A program made the position numbers and the translations under genes. Positions 41,346 to 49,788 of a DNA stretch of 64,000 bases are shown here, one piece after another (positions within the stretch are counted from its first letter, which is position 1; every line of letters starts with the position of its first letter). The notes below the pieces were generated by a model. The model was not told the origin of the DNA. It saw only the letters and a list, made by a program, of their open reading frames with translations, and searched no databases. Where the stretch lies: contig CAWKGD010000003.1 in assembly GCA_963849105.1 (NCBI GenBank), forward strand, positions 1-64,000, in the 5' to 3' direction. The DNA comes from CAVRXQ01 sp963849105. GTDB lineage: Bacteria; Actinomycetota; Acidimicrobiia; Acidimicrobiales; Bog-793.

Positions 41346-42275
41346 TTAATCGCTCTCGCCGTCTTGGAGACGGAACTCCGCCTCTTGGACGATCGCCTCT
41401 GCAGCGTCGATCGTGTCGAGTCCCCGATCGAGTGCCGCGGTCCGCTCGTCTTCCTGCCTCATCCACCACCAAAAGGTCGCTCCGAGCGCGGCAAGAGTGA
41501 ACAGTGTCGGATAACCCCACAGCTCCGCCCCCGCTACGTGCGTCGCCTCGAGCGATCCCGAGCGGGGCAAGCGACGATCGGTGAGCGTGAAGTCGATCCC
41601 GAGAAATGCGGTGAACGGCAACGTCGCGGCGAGGTCGAGCATGCGCACGCCGCCGCTCATCGTTCGCGGCCAGGAGTCCGTTCCGACGATCGGCCACCAG
41701 TAAAAGCACCCGGCGATCAAGAACGCGCCGCGCAGGAGGTCACCGCCGTACTGGTCGGCGAGCGACCAACCGTACAGCGGCGAAAGCAGAAAGACGTACT
41801 CGAGCGCGAAAAGGACGGCGAAGGCGACGGCGGGATGGAAGACGAAGGAAAGCCGTCCCCGCGACGCGCGCTGATTCGTGTTTTGGCGATGACCGTGAAA
41901 CGCGGACCGAGCGCGCCGCGCGGGCTCGCCATACGCGAGCAGGACGGGCGCGACCGTGATGAGGGCGAGGTGATCGGCCACGACGACTCCCGGCGCTCTG
42001 TCGTCGAGTGAGCCGAGACCGGAACAGAACGCCCAAAGACAGACGAGGACGCCGACGACGAACGCTGCGCTCGCCGGTACGAACCCGAGATGCTTGCTTC
42101 GGCGATTCCTGGCGAGCACGAGTGCGTAGGCGGCGATCGCCGCGGCGCCGATCGCGGTGAGTACGAGACCACCGACATCGGTGCGCCATGACGACAACAA
42201 CGTTCCGATTCCAGTCGTCCCTGTTCGTGCGGGCGACACGAACCTGAGCGCGGGTACCACGGCGCCGGTCGTCAT
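41346..42275 (-). CDS. cytochrome c oxidase assembly factor CtaG-like membrane protein
   Basis: A 309-aa protein with about seven transmembrane segments, matching the CtaG_Caa3/DUF1404 family: HLALITVAPVLLAYGEPARRA, SPLYGWSLADQYGGDLLRGAFLIAGCFYWWPIVGTDSWPRTM and ATLPFTAFLGIDFTLTDRRLP. In Bacillus CtaG is needed for CuA-site assembly of caa3 oxidase, probably in copper delivery. No oxidase genes are in the window. It begins 11 bases after the histidine kinase stop. Confidence 0.83.
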   Translation of the reverse strand: MTTGAVVPALRFVSPARTGTTGIGTLLSSWRTDVGGLVLTAIGAAAIAAYALVLARNRRSKHLGFVPASAAFVVGVLVCLWAFCSGLGSLDDRAPGVVVADHLALITVAPVLLAYGEPARRARSAFHGHRQNTNQRASRGRLSFVFHPAVAFAVLFALEYVFLLSPLYGWSLADQYGGDLLRGAFLIAGCFYWWPIVGTDSWPRTMSGGVRMLDLAATLPFTAFLGIDFTLTDRRLPRSGSLEATHVAGAELWGYPTLFTLAALGATFWWWMRQEDERTAALDRGLDTIDAAEAIVQEAEFRLQDGESD

Positions 42276-42286
42276 CGTCGAACGAT

Positions 42287-43426
42287 CTACCCGGCGATGA
42301 GCGGGACCTCGAAACGCACCTCGGTGCCGGAAGGTTTCGCGTCGGAGACGGAGAGCGTCCCGCCCAGGGCCTCCGCTCGCTCGCGCATGTTCGCGAGCCC
42401 CAATCTCGCCGGTCCGGCGCTCGCGCGGATGCCGATGCCGTCGTCTTTGATCACGAGCCTCAAGGTGTGATCCTCGACCGTGACGTTTATCTCGACGTGG
42501 GAGGCGTGTGCGTGGCGGGCGATATTCGTGAGCCCTTCGCGCATCACCGCCAACACGTTCGTCGCGACGTACTCGGGGACCTCGCTGTCGATCGGGCCGG
42601 CGACGGTGACGGTGGGCTCAAAACCGAGGCTGCGCACTGACTCGGCGGCGAGCTCGAGTATTCTGGCCCGCACGCTGCGGCGACGTGCCGGGATCGGTTC
42701 GAGAGCGAAGATCGCGGTGCGCACCTGGCGAATCGTGTCGTCGAGGTTTTCGACGGCGTCCTGGATCGCCTGCTGAATCTCCGGGACGGACGCCATCTGT
42801 GCGGCGCTCTGCAGTGAGAGCCCCGTCGCGAAGAGCCGCTGGATGACGTTGTCATGCAGATCGTGCGCGATGCGAACGCGATCCGCCGCGACATCGAGCT
42901 CTCCGACGCGGGCATGCAGGCGTGCATTTTCGATGACGATCGCCGCTGCCACCGCGAGCGCCTGCAAAATGTCGCTGTCTTCTCTGGTGAATTCGTCGGC
43001 ATCGGTCTTGTTGGCGAGGTAGAGGTTTCCGAACACCTCGTCGCGGATTTGGATCGGGACGCCGAGGAACGTTCCCATCGCGGGATGATTGGCCGGGAAG
43101 CCGACCGACTTGGGGTGGTCGGCGATGTTTCTCAGCCGGATCGGTTGGGGATCGTCGATCAGCACGCCGAGGACGCCTTCGCCGGTAGGGAGATGGCCGA
43201 TCTTTGAGCGGATCTCGGGGTCGATCCCGACGGTGATGAACTGGGAGAGCCGCTTCGTTCCGGGTTCGATCACCCCGAGCGCCCCGTAGCGCGCCCCCGT
43301 CACCCAGCACGCCTGCTCGACGATGTGGCGGAGCGCGACGTCGAGATCGAGGTCGCGCTCGATGACGAGGACGGCCTCGAGGAGTTGCTGGAGGCGGACC
43401 GGGTCGGTGACCCGGCGGTAGGGCAC
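42287..43426 (-). CDS. GAF-domain sensor histidine kinase, DosS/DevS-like
   Basis: A 379-aa cytoplasmic kinase: one GAF domain (about 20-170) followed by a HisKA_3 dimerisation domain and a HATPase_c domain. The GAF has LPTGEGVLGVLIDDPQPIRL and VGFPANHPAMGTFLGVP, very like GAF-A of mycobacterial DosS/DevS; His114 aligns by eye with its haem ligand. The phospho-acceptor is His191 in IAHDLHDNVIQRLFATGLSLQ. GLGLANMRERAEALGG is the ATP lid. DosS has two GAF domains, so this is a shorter form. Likely regulated with the divergent response regulator. Confidence 0.9.
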   Translation of the reverse strand: MPYRRVTDPVRLQQLLEAVLVIERDLDLDVALRHIVEQACWVTGARYGALGVIEPGTKRLSQFITVGIDPEIRSKIGHLPTGEGVLGVLIDDPQPIRLRNIADHPKSVGFPANHPAMGTFLGVPIQIRDEVFGNLYLANKTDADEFTREDSDILQALAVAAAIVIENARLHARVGELDVAADRVRIAHDLHDNVIQRLFATGLSLQSAAQMASVPEIQQAIQDAVENLDDTIRQVRTAIFALEPIPARRRSVRARILELAAESVRSLGFEPTVTVAGPIDSEVPEYVATNVLAVMREGLTNIARHAHASHVEINVTVEDHTLRLVIKDDGIGIRASAGPARLGLANMRERAEALGGTLSVSDAKPSGTEVRFEVPLIAG

Positions 43427-43530
43427 GACCGAATCGTGCCACGACGAGTCGGCGAGGCGCAGGTTTGGCGGTTCACGGCCGACACCCGAGGGACTTCTGG
43501 CACTTCCTCGTTCGGGCAGGGCTGGCCACG

Positions 43531-44121
43531 ATGGGATCGGTGGGGATCCGGATCGCGCTTGTCGATGATCACCCCTCGGTGCGCTTCGGTCTGCGCTCGT
43601 TGCTCGAGCGCGAGTCCGATCTCGAAGTCGTCGGTGAGGCGACCTACGCCCGGGAAGTGCCGCGGATGGTGGAGCAGTGTCAGCCGAACGTCGTCGTGCT
43701 GGACGTGCGCCTCCCCGACGGCAACGGCGTTGAGCTGTGTCGGTCGATTCGCACGAGCCACCCCGATATCGCTTGCGTCATCCTCACGGCGTTCATGGAC
43801 GCCGACGCAACGCTTGCCGCGTTGCTCGCGGGCGCCTCCGGATTCGTGTTGAAACAGATCCGTGGCGGCGACCTCGTGTCGTGCGTTCGTTACGCGGCGA
43901 CCGGCGGCAAGTGCAGCGACCTGGCGGTACGCGAACGTGCGCTCGGCGCGATCAACGAGGGGCATTTCGGGTTCGATGAGTCCGAGCGGTCGCTTGCGGT
44001 CGCGACGGTGGAGGGCCAATCTGACGATGCGATCGCGAGCTCGCTCGGCATTTCGCGCGGCTCGGTCGGCACGCTGCGCTCGATCTTGTTCGACAAGGTC
44101 CGCTCACACGCCGAAACGTGA
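43531..44121 (+). CDS. response regulator, DosR/DevR-like (NarL family)
   Basis: A 196-aa regulator. The receiver domain has the acidic pocket DD12-13, phospho-acceptor Asp58 in VVVLDVRLPDGNG, Thr86 and Lys108. The C-terminal part (DESERSLAVATVEGQSDDAI, then ASSLGISRGSVGTLRSILFDKV) is a LuxR-type helix-turn-helix but lacks some consensus residues (usual TNxEIA reads SDDAIA). ATG at 43531 is used. It is divergent from the kinase gene, with a 104-base shared promoter region between them. Confidence 0.88.
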   Translation: MGSVGIRIALVDDHPSVRFGLRSLLERESDLEVVGEATYAREVPRMVEQCQPNVVVLDVRLPDGNGVELCRSIRTSHPDIACVILTAFMDADATLAALLAGASGFVLKQIRGGDLVSCVRYAATGGKCSDLAVRERALGAINEGHFGFDESERSLAVATVEGQSDDAIASSLGISRGSVGTLRSILFDKVRSHAET

Positions 44122-44351
44122 CGGCGAGGGCGTGCCAGAGCCCGCGCAGGAACTCAGGGAACTCCGCCGCGCCGTTCAGGAGCCTCACAGCTTCAGCCAT
44201 CAACATGTCCTCTGAGAGCGGCTGAAGCTCTCGACGTAGTGCCCCTCTCGCCAGATTTGGCGGCGCGAGCCCGGAGATTCGGCTTCCCCCCGAGCCGGAT
44301 CCCGGGCCTTTGCGTTTCCCGCTCACGTTGGGCGGTGTCGGGTCGTGGGCG

Positions 44352-44366
44352 TTGGCGAGACGCCAA
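44352..44366. promoter_or_regulatory. operator-like inverted repeat upstream of the permease
   Basis: TTGGCG-AGA-CGCCAA is a perfect 6-bp dyad centred about 55 bases upstream of the permease -10, and its half-site recurs near 44257. A repressor or activator site is plausible; no regulator is known. Confidence 0.35.
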
Positions 44367-44410
44367 ATGCCTCGTGCCGGTCCATTTGCGGTCGCGCTCG
44401 ACACGGACGT

Positions 44411-44416
44411 CATAAT
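44411..44416 (+). promoter_or_regulatory. leaderless-type -10 element of the permease
   Basis: CATAAT ends 8 bases before the ATG at 44425 with no Shine-Dalgarno. TTGCGG at 44386-44391 is a weak -35 with a 19-base spacer. Confidence 0.4.
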
Positions 44417-44424
44417 CGGCGCCG

Positions 44425-45612
44425 ATGCGCCTCCTCGACGCGATTGTCCACGCCTTGCATGTGGCGGGGACGATGACGTGGCAGATCTTCTGGGCGCTCA
44501 TCTTCGGCTTCGTCCTCGCCGCCGTGATTCAGTCGCTCGTCAGCCGGAAAGACGTGGCACGCGTGCTCGGCAATTCGCGTCCGCGCACTGTCGCCGTTGC
44601 ATCGTTGCTCGGTATCGCCTCGTCGTCGTGCTCTTACGCTGCCGTCGCGATCTCGCGGTCGCTGTATCGGCGGGGCGCCGATTTCATCTCGTCGATGGCC
44701 TTCGAGATTGCGTCGACCAACCTCGTCGTCGAACTCGGCGTCGTGCTAGCGGTGCTGATCGGTTGGCAGTTCACTCTTGCGGAGTTCATCGCGGGACCGG
44801 TCATGATCACCGTGATGGCGATTGCGATGCGCTCGGTGTTGCGACAAGGCGATCTCGCTGCGGCGCGCCGTCAGGCAGCCATGGCGATCGCGGGTTCGAT
44901 GGAAGGTCACGCGGCGATGGAGATGAGCATCGACGCAGACGGAAGTGTGTGGAAGCGCCTTCGCTCAGCGGGAGCCATCACCTCGGTCTCGCACAACTTC
45001 GTGATGGAGTGGGCGGCGGTTCTCCGCGACATCGTGCTTGGACTCCTCGGCGCGGGCGCGATCGGCGCGTGGGTCCCAAACGGGTTTTGGACGGACCTCT
45101 TCATCACGAATAACCCGGCCCTCTCGAAGATCGTCGGACCGCTGCTCGGGCCGATCGCCGCGTCGTTGAGTTTCGTCTGCTCGGTCGGCAACGTGCCGTT
45201 GGCGGCGGTGTTGTGGCGGGACGGAATCAGCTTCGGCGGCGTCGTGTCGTTCATCTTCGCCGACCTCATCATCGTCCCGATCGTGCTCATCTACCGCAAG
45301 TACTACGGGACGCGCGTCGCGATGAAAATCGTCGGCGTCTTTTACCTTGCGATGGTTGTGGCCGGCTACTTCGTTGAGCTGATCTTCGCCGCCGTGGGCC
45401 TCGTACCTCCGAGGAGTTCCGCGCACGTCGTCAACGTCGCCGTCAACTGGAACTACACGTCGGCGCTCGACCTCGCGGCAGCGGTCATCGCGCTCGGTCT
45501 CGTCGTGATCTTCGTGCGGTCGGGGGCGGGGCCGATGCTCCGTCAGATGGGTGGGGCGCCCCCTGCCCTCGATGCGAACGACGCGTCGCAGACCGTCCAC
45601 CACCATCACTGA
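44425..45612 (+). CDS. permease (DUF318/ArsP-like)
   Basis: A 395-aa permease with about 9-10 transmembrane segments. Two similar halves have the family signatures ASLLGIASSSCSYAAVAISRSLYRRGADF and LSFVCSVGNVPLAAVLWRDGISFGGVVSFIFADLI, each with a conserved Cys. The family (permease, UPF0718) includes ArsP organoarsenical exporters and is linked to metal or metalloid efflux. The C-terminus ends in TVHHHH, a natural four-His tail. GTG/ATG alternatives are not needed; ATG 44425 fits. Confidence 0.83.
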   Translation: MRLLDAIVHALHVAGTMTWQIFWALIFGFVLAAVIQSLVSRKDVARVLGNSRPRTVAVASLLGIASSSCSYAAVAISRSLYRRGADFISSMAFEIASTNLVVELGVVLAVLIGWQFTLAEFIAGPVMITVMAIAMRSVLRQGDLAAARRQAAMAIAGSMEGHAAMEMSIDADGSVWKRLRSAGAITSVSHNFVMEWAAVLRDIVLGLLGAGAIGAWVPNGFWTDLFITNNPALSKIVGPLLGPIAASLSFVCSVGNVPLAAVLWRDGISFGGVVSFIFADLIIVPIVLIYRKYYGTRVAMKIVGVFYLAMVVAGYFVELIFAAVGLVPPRSSAHVVNVAVNWNYTSALDLAAAVIALGLVVIFVRSGAGPMLRQMGGAPPALDANDASQTVHHHH

Positions 45613-45627
45613 GTGGCGCGGGGCGGA

Positions 45628-46794
45628 TCAGGAACAGAGGTTGACTTTCTTCGCCGTGAGCACCGTCGAGACCGCGGTGTCGAGGACGCTGGCGGGCAAC
45701 CGTCCTGCGGTGACCGCCTGCACGATCGCAGTCTGCAGCTGAGCAAAAACGAGGTTCGGGTTTGTCGCGTTGAACAGCACCATGTCCGCGCCGGCGTGGA
45801 TCGCGAGCACCGTCGCGCGCGGCAGGCTGAATCCGGAGTCCGAGATCCCGTCCGCGGTGAGTGAGTCGGTGAGCACGAGACCGTGGAAGCCGAGCTGACG
45901 GCGGAGCAGGCCGCGAATCGCGGCGGGGGACAGACTCGCAGGCAGAGACGTGAGACCGGGGATCGTTGCGTCGCCGACCATCACAGCCGGCAGGTTTGCC
46001 TTGATCGCGTCCTCAAAGGGGATGAGATCGGCACGTTGGAGGGTCGAAAGCGGGGGTGTCGACGCCTTCGCGTAGTCGGTGTCGGCGGTTGCCCTCCCTT
46101 CGCCGGGGAAATGCTTGACGACTGGGATCACGCCCGCGGCGAGGAGGCCGCGGGCGAAGGCGAGGCCGTAGCGCGCAGCGACTTGTGGATTCAGGCTGAA
46201 CGAGCGAGGCCCGTCGGTGTGGGTCGCGTCAGGTCCAGGTCCGCTCGCTATATCGAGGACCGGGGCGAGGTCCATCGTCACGCCGTCGGCGCGCATGCGC
46301 TTGCCGACGGACTCGGCGAGCGCTTCGACCGCGCTCGGGCTGAGCTCGGCGGCCATCGTTCGTGGCCAAGGGATCGACCCGACGAGGTTCGCCAGTCGCT
46401 GGACCTCGCCGCCTTCTTCGTCGGTCATGACGAGCGGCGCGATACCGCCTTCGGCGTGCGATTCGATCGAGGCCAGCAACGTGCCGAGGTTCGTCGGCGC
46501 GTCCGATCCGGAAAGGAGGATCCCGCCGGCACCCGCGGCGACAGAGGGCGCGAGGTTGGCCACTTGTGCGGCGTCGACCGGCACGGCGAGCAACTGTGCC
46601 GCGCGCCGGGAGAGACTCCATTGACCGATCGCCGTCGCGTTCGTGCATGGTGCGGTCGATTGCGCCTCACGAGCAGCATGGAAGGGCGCGTCGGGGGGCT
46701 GCCAATGGATCGCGGCGATCGGTAGGACGCCGAGCGCCACCGCGCCGAGGCGCCAGATCAGCCGGCGTTCTTTGTCGGTGTGCCTGCGGATCAT
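45628..46794 (-). CDS. glycoside hydrolase family 3 N-terminal domain protein
   Basis: A 388-aa protein with an N-terminal signal anchor (LGAVALGVLPIAAIHW) and a GH3 TIM barrel similar to NagZ/beta-N-acetylhexosaminidases: LVMTDEEGGEVQRLA, DLAPVLDIASGP, KHFPGEGRATADTDY and GLVLTDSLTADG (nucleophile Asp). The NagZ acid/base loop (GHGxxxxDSH) reads GEG...DTD here, so the Asp-His dyad is lost. This variant occurs in actinobacterial secreted GH3 proteins of unknown specificity. ATG 46794 is used; no strong Shine-Dalgarno. Confidence 0.85.
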   Translation of the reverse strand: MIRRHTDKERRLIWRLGAVALGVLPIAAIHWQPPDAPFHAAREAQSTAPCTNATAIGQWSLSRRAAQLLAVPVDAAQVANLAPSVAAGAGGILLSGSDAPTNLGTLLASIESHAEGGIAPLVMTDEEGGEVQRLANLVGSIPWPRTMAAELSPSAVEALAESVGKRMRADGVTMDLAPVLDIASGPGPDATHTDGPRSFSLNPQVAARYGLAFARGLLAAGVIPVVKHFPGEGRATADTDYAKASTPPLSTLQRADLIPFEDAIKANLPAVMVGDATIPGLTSLPASLSPAAIRGLLRRQLGFHGLVLTDSLTADGISDSGFSLPRATVLAIHAGADMVLFNATNPNLVFAQLQTAIVQAVTAGRLPASVLDTAVSTVLTAKKVNLCS

Positions 46795-47039
46795 GGGCGA
46801 GTAGTAGATCAAAAGAGTGAAGTGCGCGCCACGACCTTGGCTCGGTGATCAACCGCGCACCAGCAACCGTCGTCTGCAAAGCGACACGAACGCGTCCGGC
46901 GATGAAGGCGCGTAAGGAGGTTTGTGAGGAGCTATTAGGAAAATTTGGTTGCGAAAGTGTGACGAGACCTTCGGATCCGAATGCATGGCGCTGGCCGAGT
47001 CCGATTCCAACCTTCGGCGCAGCAGGAGAGAAATTTGGG

Positions 47040-47111
<72 letters not shown>

Positions 47112-47181
47112 GAGTGTGAGTCAGGCTACCCGGCGACCGCGGTGGCCCTGGTGGAACGCGCGAGCTGCGGAGTCGTGCAAC

Positions 47182-47187
47182 TACCTT
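47182..47187 (+). promoter_or_regulatory. leaderless-type -10 element before the ROK gene
   Basis: TACCTT ends 9 bases before the ATG at 47197 with no Shine-Dalgarno. Confidence 0.4.
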
Positions 47188-47196
47188 GGCATCCTC

Positions 47197-48174
47197 ATGA
47201 CGCTCGCGTTCGGGCTCGACGTCGGCGGGACGAAGATCCTCGGGGTCGCCGTCGACGGCTCCGGCGCACTTGTGGCGGAAACTAGACGCCCGGCGTTCAA
47301 CTCGCGCGAGGCGATCCTCGAAGGTCTCGAAGAGGTCGTACTCGAGCTCTTCGGTTCGGTCGGCGAAAACATCAGCGAACTTGTCGGTGTCGGCGTCGGG
47401 GTTCCCGGTCTTGTCGATCGCGACGGCGTGATGCACGAAGCGCCGAACCTGCCCGCAGCCGAAGAGCTTCCGGTCGGCGTCGAGCTTGCGAAACGGCTCG
47501 GACATCGCATCCCGTCGTGGCCCGCGCCGCCGATCGTCGTCGACAACGACGGGACGTGCGCCGTCGCCGGCGAGGTCGTCTTCGGGGCGGGCCGCGGATT
47601 GAGTGACGCGATCGTCGTCGCGCTCGGGACGGGAATCGGCGGCGGAATCGTCTCTTCGGGCCGGGTCGTCCGTGGCGCGCACGGTTTCGCCGGAGAGATC
47701 GGTCACATGGTCGTCGAGGTGAATGGTCCGCTCTGCGTCTGCGGCCGATTCGGCTGCTGGGAACAGTTCGTCTCGGGGACCGGCCACCGCCGACTCGCTC
47801 GTGAGGCAGCCACCGCGGGGCGAGCGAGTGCGGCGCTCGCGCTCGCCGGGGGATCGATCGACCGGATCGAAAGTGAGCACGTCTTCACCGCGGCACGCGC
47901 GGGCGACCTTGAGGCTTGGGGGATCGTCGACACAATCGCGAAGTACCTCGCGATCGGGATCGCGAACCTCGTCGAAGTCCTCGACCCGGTCGCGGTGATC
48001 ATCGGCGGTGGTGCGGCGAACGACGCCGACCTTTTTCTCCCGGCGACTCGGGAGTATTTCGCGCAGACACGCAGGGGAGAAGGCGATCGGGCGGCCGACA
48101 TACGCCTTGCCGAGCTTGGTCCGCGGGCAGGCGCGGTGGGGGCGGCTGCGATGGCGCTCGGAATGATCGACTGA
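47197..48174 (+). CDS. ROK family sugar kinase (glucokinase-like)
   Basis: A 325-aa ROK kinase. FGLDVGGTKILGV is the ATP phosphate-1 motif, VGVPGLVD and DNDGTCAVAGE(VVFGAGRG) the sugar-binding/catalytic region (Asp in DNDG), GTGIGGGIV phosphate 2, GEIGHMVVE and the zinc-binding CVCGRFGCWEQFVSG complete the ROK signature. Length and zinc motif fit polyphosphate-independent glucokinases. It is flanked by two reverse-strand tRNA genes. Confidence 0.9.
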   Translation: MTLAFGLDVGGTKILGVAVDGSGALVAETRRPAFNSREAILEGLEEVVLELFGSVGENISELVGVGVGVPGLVDRDGVMHEAPNLPAAEELPVGVELAKRLGHRIPSWPAPPIVVDNDGTCAVAGEVVFGAGRGLSDAIVVALGTGIGGGIVSSGRVVRGAHGFAGEIGHMVVEVNGPLCVCGRFGCWEQFVSGTGHRRLAREAATAGRASAALALAGGSIDRIESEHVFTAARAGDLEAWGIVDTIAKYLAIGIANLVEVLDPVAVIIGGGAANDADLFLPATREYFAQTRRGEGDRAADIRLAELGPRAGAVGAAAMALGMID

Positions 48175-48196
48175 CTCTTCGACGACGCAGCGCCGC

Positions 48197-48274
48197 TGGT
48201 CGGGGAGGCGGGATTCGAACCCGCGACCTCCTGGTCCCAAACCAGGCGCGCTAACCAAGCTGCGCCACTCCCCG
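48197..48274 (-). tRNA. tRNA-Pro (TGG)
   Basis: On the reverse strand: acceptor CGGGGAG paired with CTCCCCG, D-loop with GGTTA, anticodon loop TTTGGGA (anticodon TGG), T-arm GCGGG-TTCGAAT-CCCGC, discriminator A and an encoded CCA (positions 48197-48199). Confidence 0.97.
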
Positions 48275-48396
48275 TCGTTCTCGATCGTATGGTGCGGGAA
48301 AAGCCCCGCCCGAAGAACGGAGCGCTCCTGTCCGGTCGTTCGCATTCTCCCTCGAAGAGGGAGGAATCGTCGGGATTCGGCGGGAGGGTCCACCGG

Positions 48397-48402
48397 TACA
48401 CT
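48397..48402 (+). promoter_or_regulatory. leaderless-type -10 element before tig
   Basis: TACACT ends 9 bases before the ATG at 48412. No Shine-Dalgarno; the intervening bases are pyrimidine-rich. Confidence 0.45.
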
Positions 48403-48411
48403 CGCCTCCTC

Positions 48412-49788
48412 ATGCGCACCTCGGTCGAGCCGTTGGAGGGCAACCTCGTCAAGCTGCGCGTCGAAGTGGACGATGACGAGGTCGCCGAAGCCGAGACCCG
48501 CACCCTCAACCGACTGACCCGGGAAGCCCGCATCCCAGGCTTCCGTCCGGGAAAGGCGCCCCGCCGTGTAATCGAAGCGCGCCTCGGTGCGAAGGCGATC
48601 CGCGAACAGGCGCTGCGCGACGTGCTGCCCGATCTGTACGGCGAGGCCGTCTCCGAGTCGGAACTCGACGTCATCGCAAACCCGAAGATCGACATCACGA
48701 CGGGCGCCGAGGAGGGCTCGGTGAGCTTCGACGCGATCGTCGAGGTCCGCCCGGAGGTGACCATCCCCGGATACGCGGGCCTCGTCGTGACCGTGCCGAA
48801 TCCGACGGTCACCGTCGAAGAGACTGACGCGCAGATCGGCCGGCTGCGAGAACAGTTCGCCACACTCACCGAGGTCGGGCGCCCGGCACATACCGGCGAC
48901 GTTTTGACGCTTGACGTCCACGGGTCGCGCAACGGTGCGCCCGCCGAAGGACTTGTCGCCGACGACCTCGTCTACGAACTCGGCACGGGTGGGATTGTCG
49001 AAGGCGTTGACGCCAAGCTCGATCGCGCGAAGGTTGGCGACATCTTCGAGTTGGACGCCGAAGATGCGCCCGGAGCGCCTGCGCATCTTCGTATCCTCGT
49101 GAAGCAAATCCGCGAGAAGGTCCTCCCCGACGCCGATGACGTCTTTGCGTCGGATGCCTCGGAATTCGAAACGATCGCCGAGCTGCGGTCGGATCTCGAG
49201 CGCCGCCTATCCGAGCTGAAGCGCAGGCAGGCCGTCGCTGTGTTGCGCAATCGGGCTCTCGACGCTCTCGGCGAGCTCGTCACCGAGGAGATCCCGCCGA
49301 CGCTCGTCGCCGGTGACGCGCAGCGGCTCCTCGACGACTTCATCAGGCGGCTCGCGCAGCAACAGGTCACATTTGCGAAGTACCTGGAAGTGACCGGGCT
49401 CGACGAGCAGACGATATTTGCGGACTTCCAGCGCGAGGCGGAGAAAATCGTCCGGGCAGATCTCGCGCTTCGTGCACTCGCCGTCGCGGAAGACATCGAG
49501 GTCGACGAGTCGGACGTTGACGAAGAGATCGTGCATCTTGCCGGTCACGCGCAAACGACGCCCGCGCAGATGCGTACGACGTTGGAGCGGGGCGGGGGAC
49601 TGACCGGACTACGCTCCCAATTGAAGAGCGCGAAAGCGCTGCGTTGGCTCGTCGATCACGTGAGCGTCGTCGACGAGGAAGGAAACCCAGTGGACCGATC
49701 ACTGCTCATCATCGATGAAACAGAACACGATCACGCGATCGATGAGCCCGAAGAAACTGCCGCGATCACCGAGGAGGTTGCGAAGTGA
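48412..49788 (+). CDS. tig: trigger factor
   Basis: Ribosome-associated chaperone and peptidyl-prolyl isomerase, 458 aa. The N-terminal ribosome-binding domain ends in RIPGFRPGKAPRRVIEARLG (the GFRxGKxP signature), followed by an FKBP-like PPIase domain (TLTEVGRPAHTGDVLTLDVHG) and the C-terminal arms (VDESDVDEEIVHLA). An acidic tail ends the protein. ATG at 48412 gives the family start RTSVEPLEGNLVKLRVEV. Its stop overlaps clpP (GTGA), the conserved tig-clpP-clpX order. Confidence 0.97.
   Translation: MRTSVEPLEGNLVKLRVEVDDDEVAEAETRTLNRLTREARIPGFRPGKAPRRVIEARLGAKAIREQALRDVLPDLYGEAVSESELDVIANPKIDITTGAEEGSVSFDAIVEVRPEVTIPGYAGLVVTVPNPTVTVEETDAQIGRLREQFATLTEVGRPAHTGDVLTLDVHGSRNGAPAEGLVADDLVYELGTGGIVEGVDAKLDRAKVGDIFELDAEDAPGAPAHLRILVKQIREKVLPDADDVFASDASEFETIAELRSDLERRLSELKRRQAVAVLRNRALDALGELVTEEIPPTLVAGDAQRLLDDFIRRLAQQQVTFAKYLEVTGLDEQTIFADFQREAEKIVRADLALRALAVAEDIEVDESDVDEEIVHLAGHAQTTPAQMRTTLERGGGLTGLRSQLKSAKALRWLVDHVSVVDEEGNPVDRSLLIIDETEHDHAIDEPEETAAITEEVAK

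Larger units (their letters stand above)
44122..44424. other. 303-base intergenic region rich in dyads
   Basis: No gene is supported. It holds a 10-bp inverted repeat (44189-44198 with 44220-44229), a competing 6-bp hairpin GAGAGC/GCTCTC (44214-44232), CGCCA-GATT-TGGCG (44249-44262) and TTGGCG-AGA-CGCCAA (44352-44366). The last two share an ATTTGGCG half-site. The 44411-44416 -10 of the permease lies just downstream. Confidence 0.5.
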
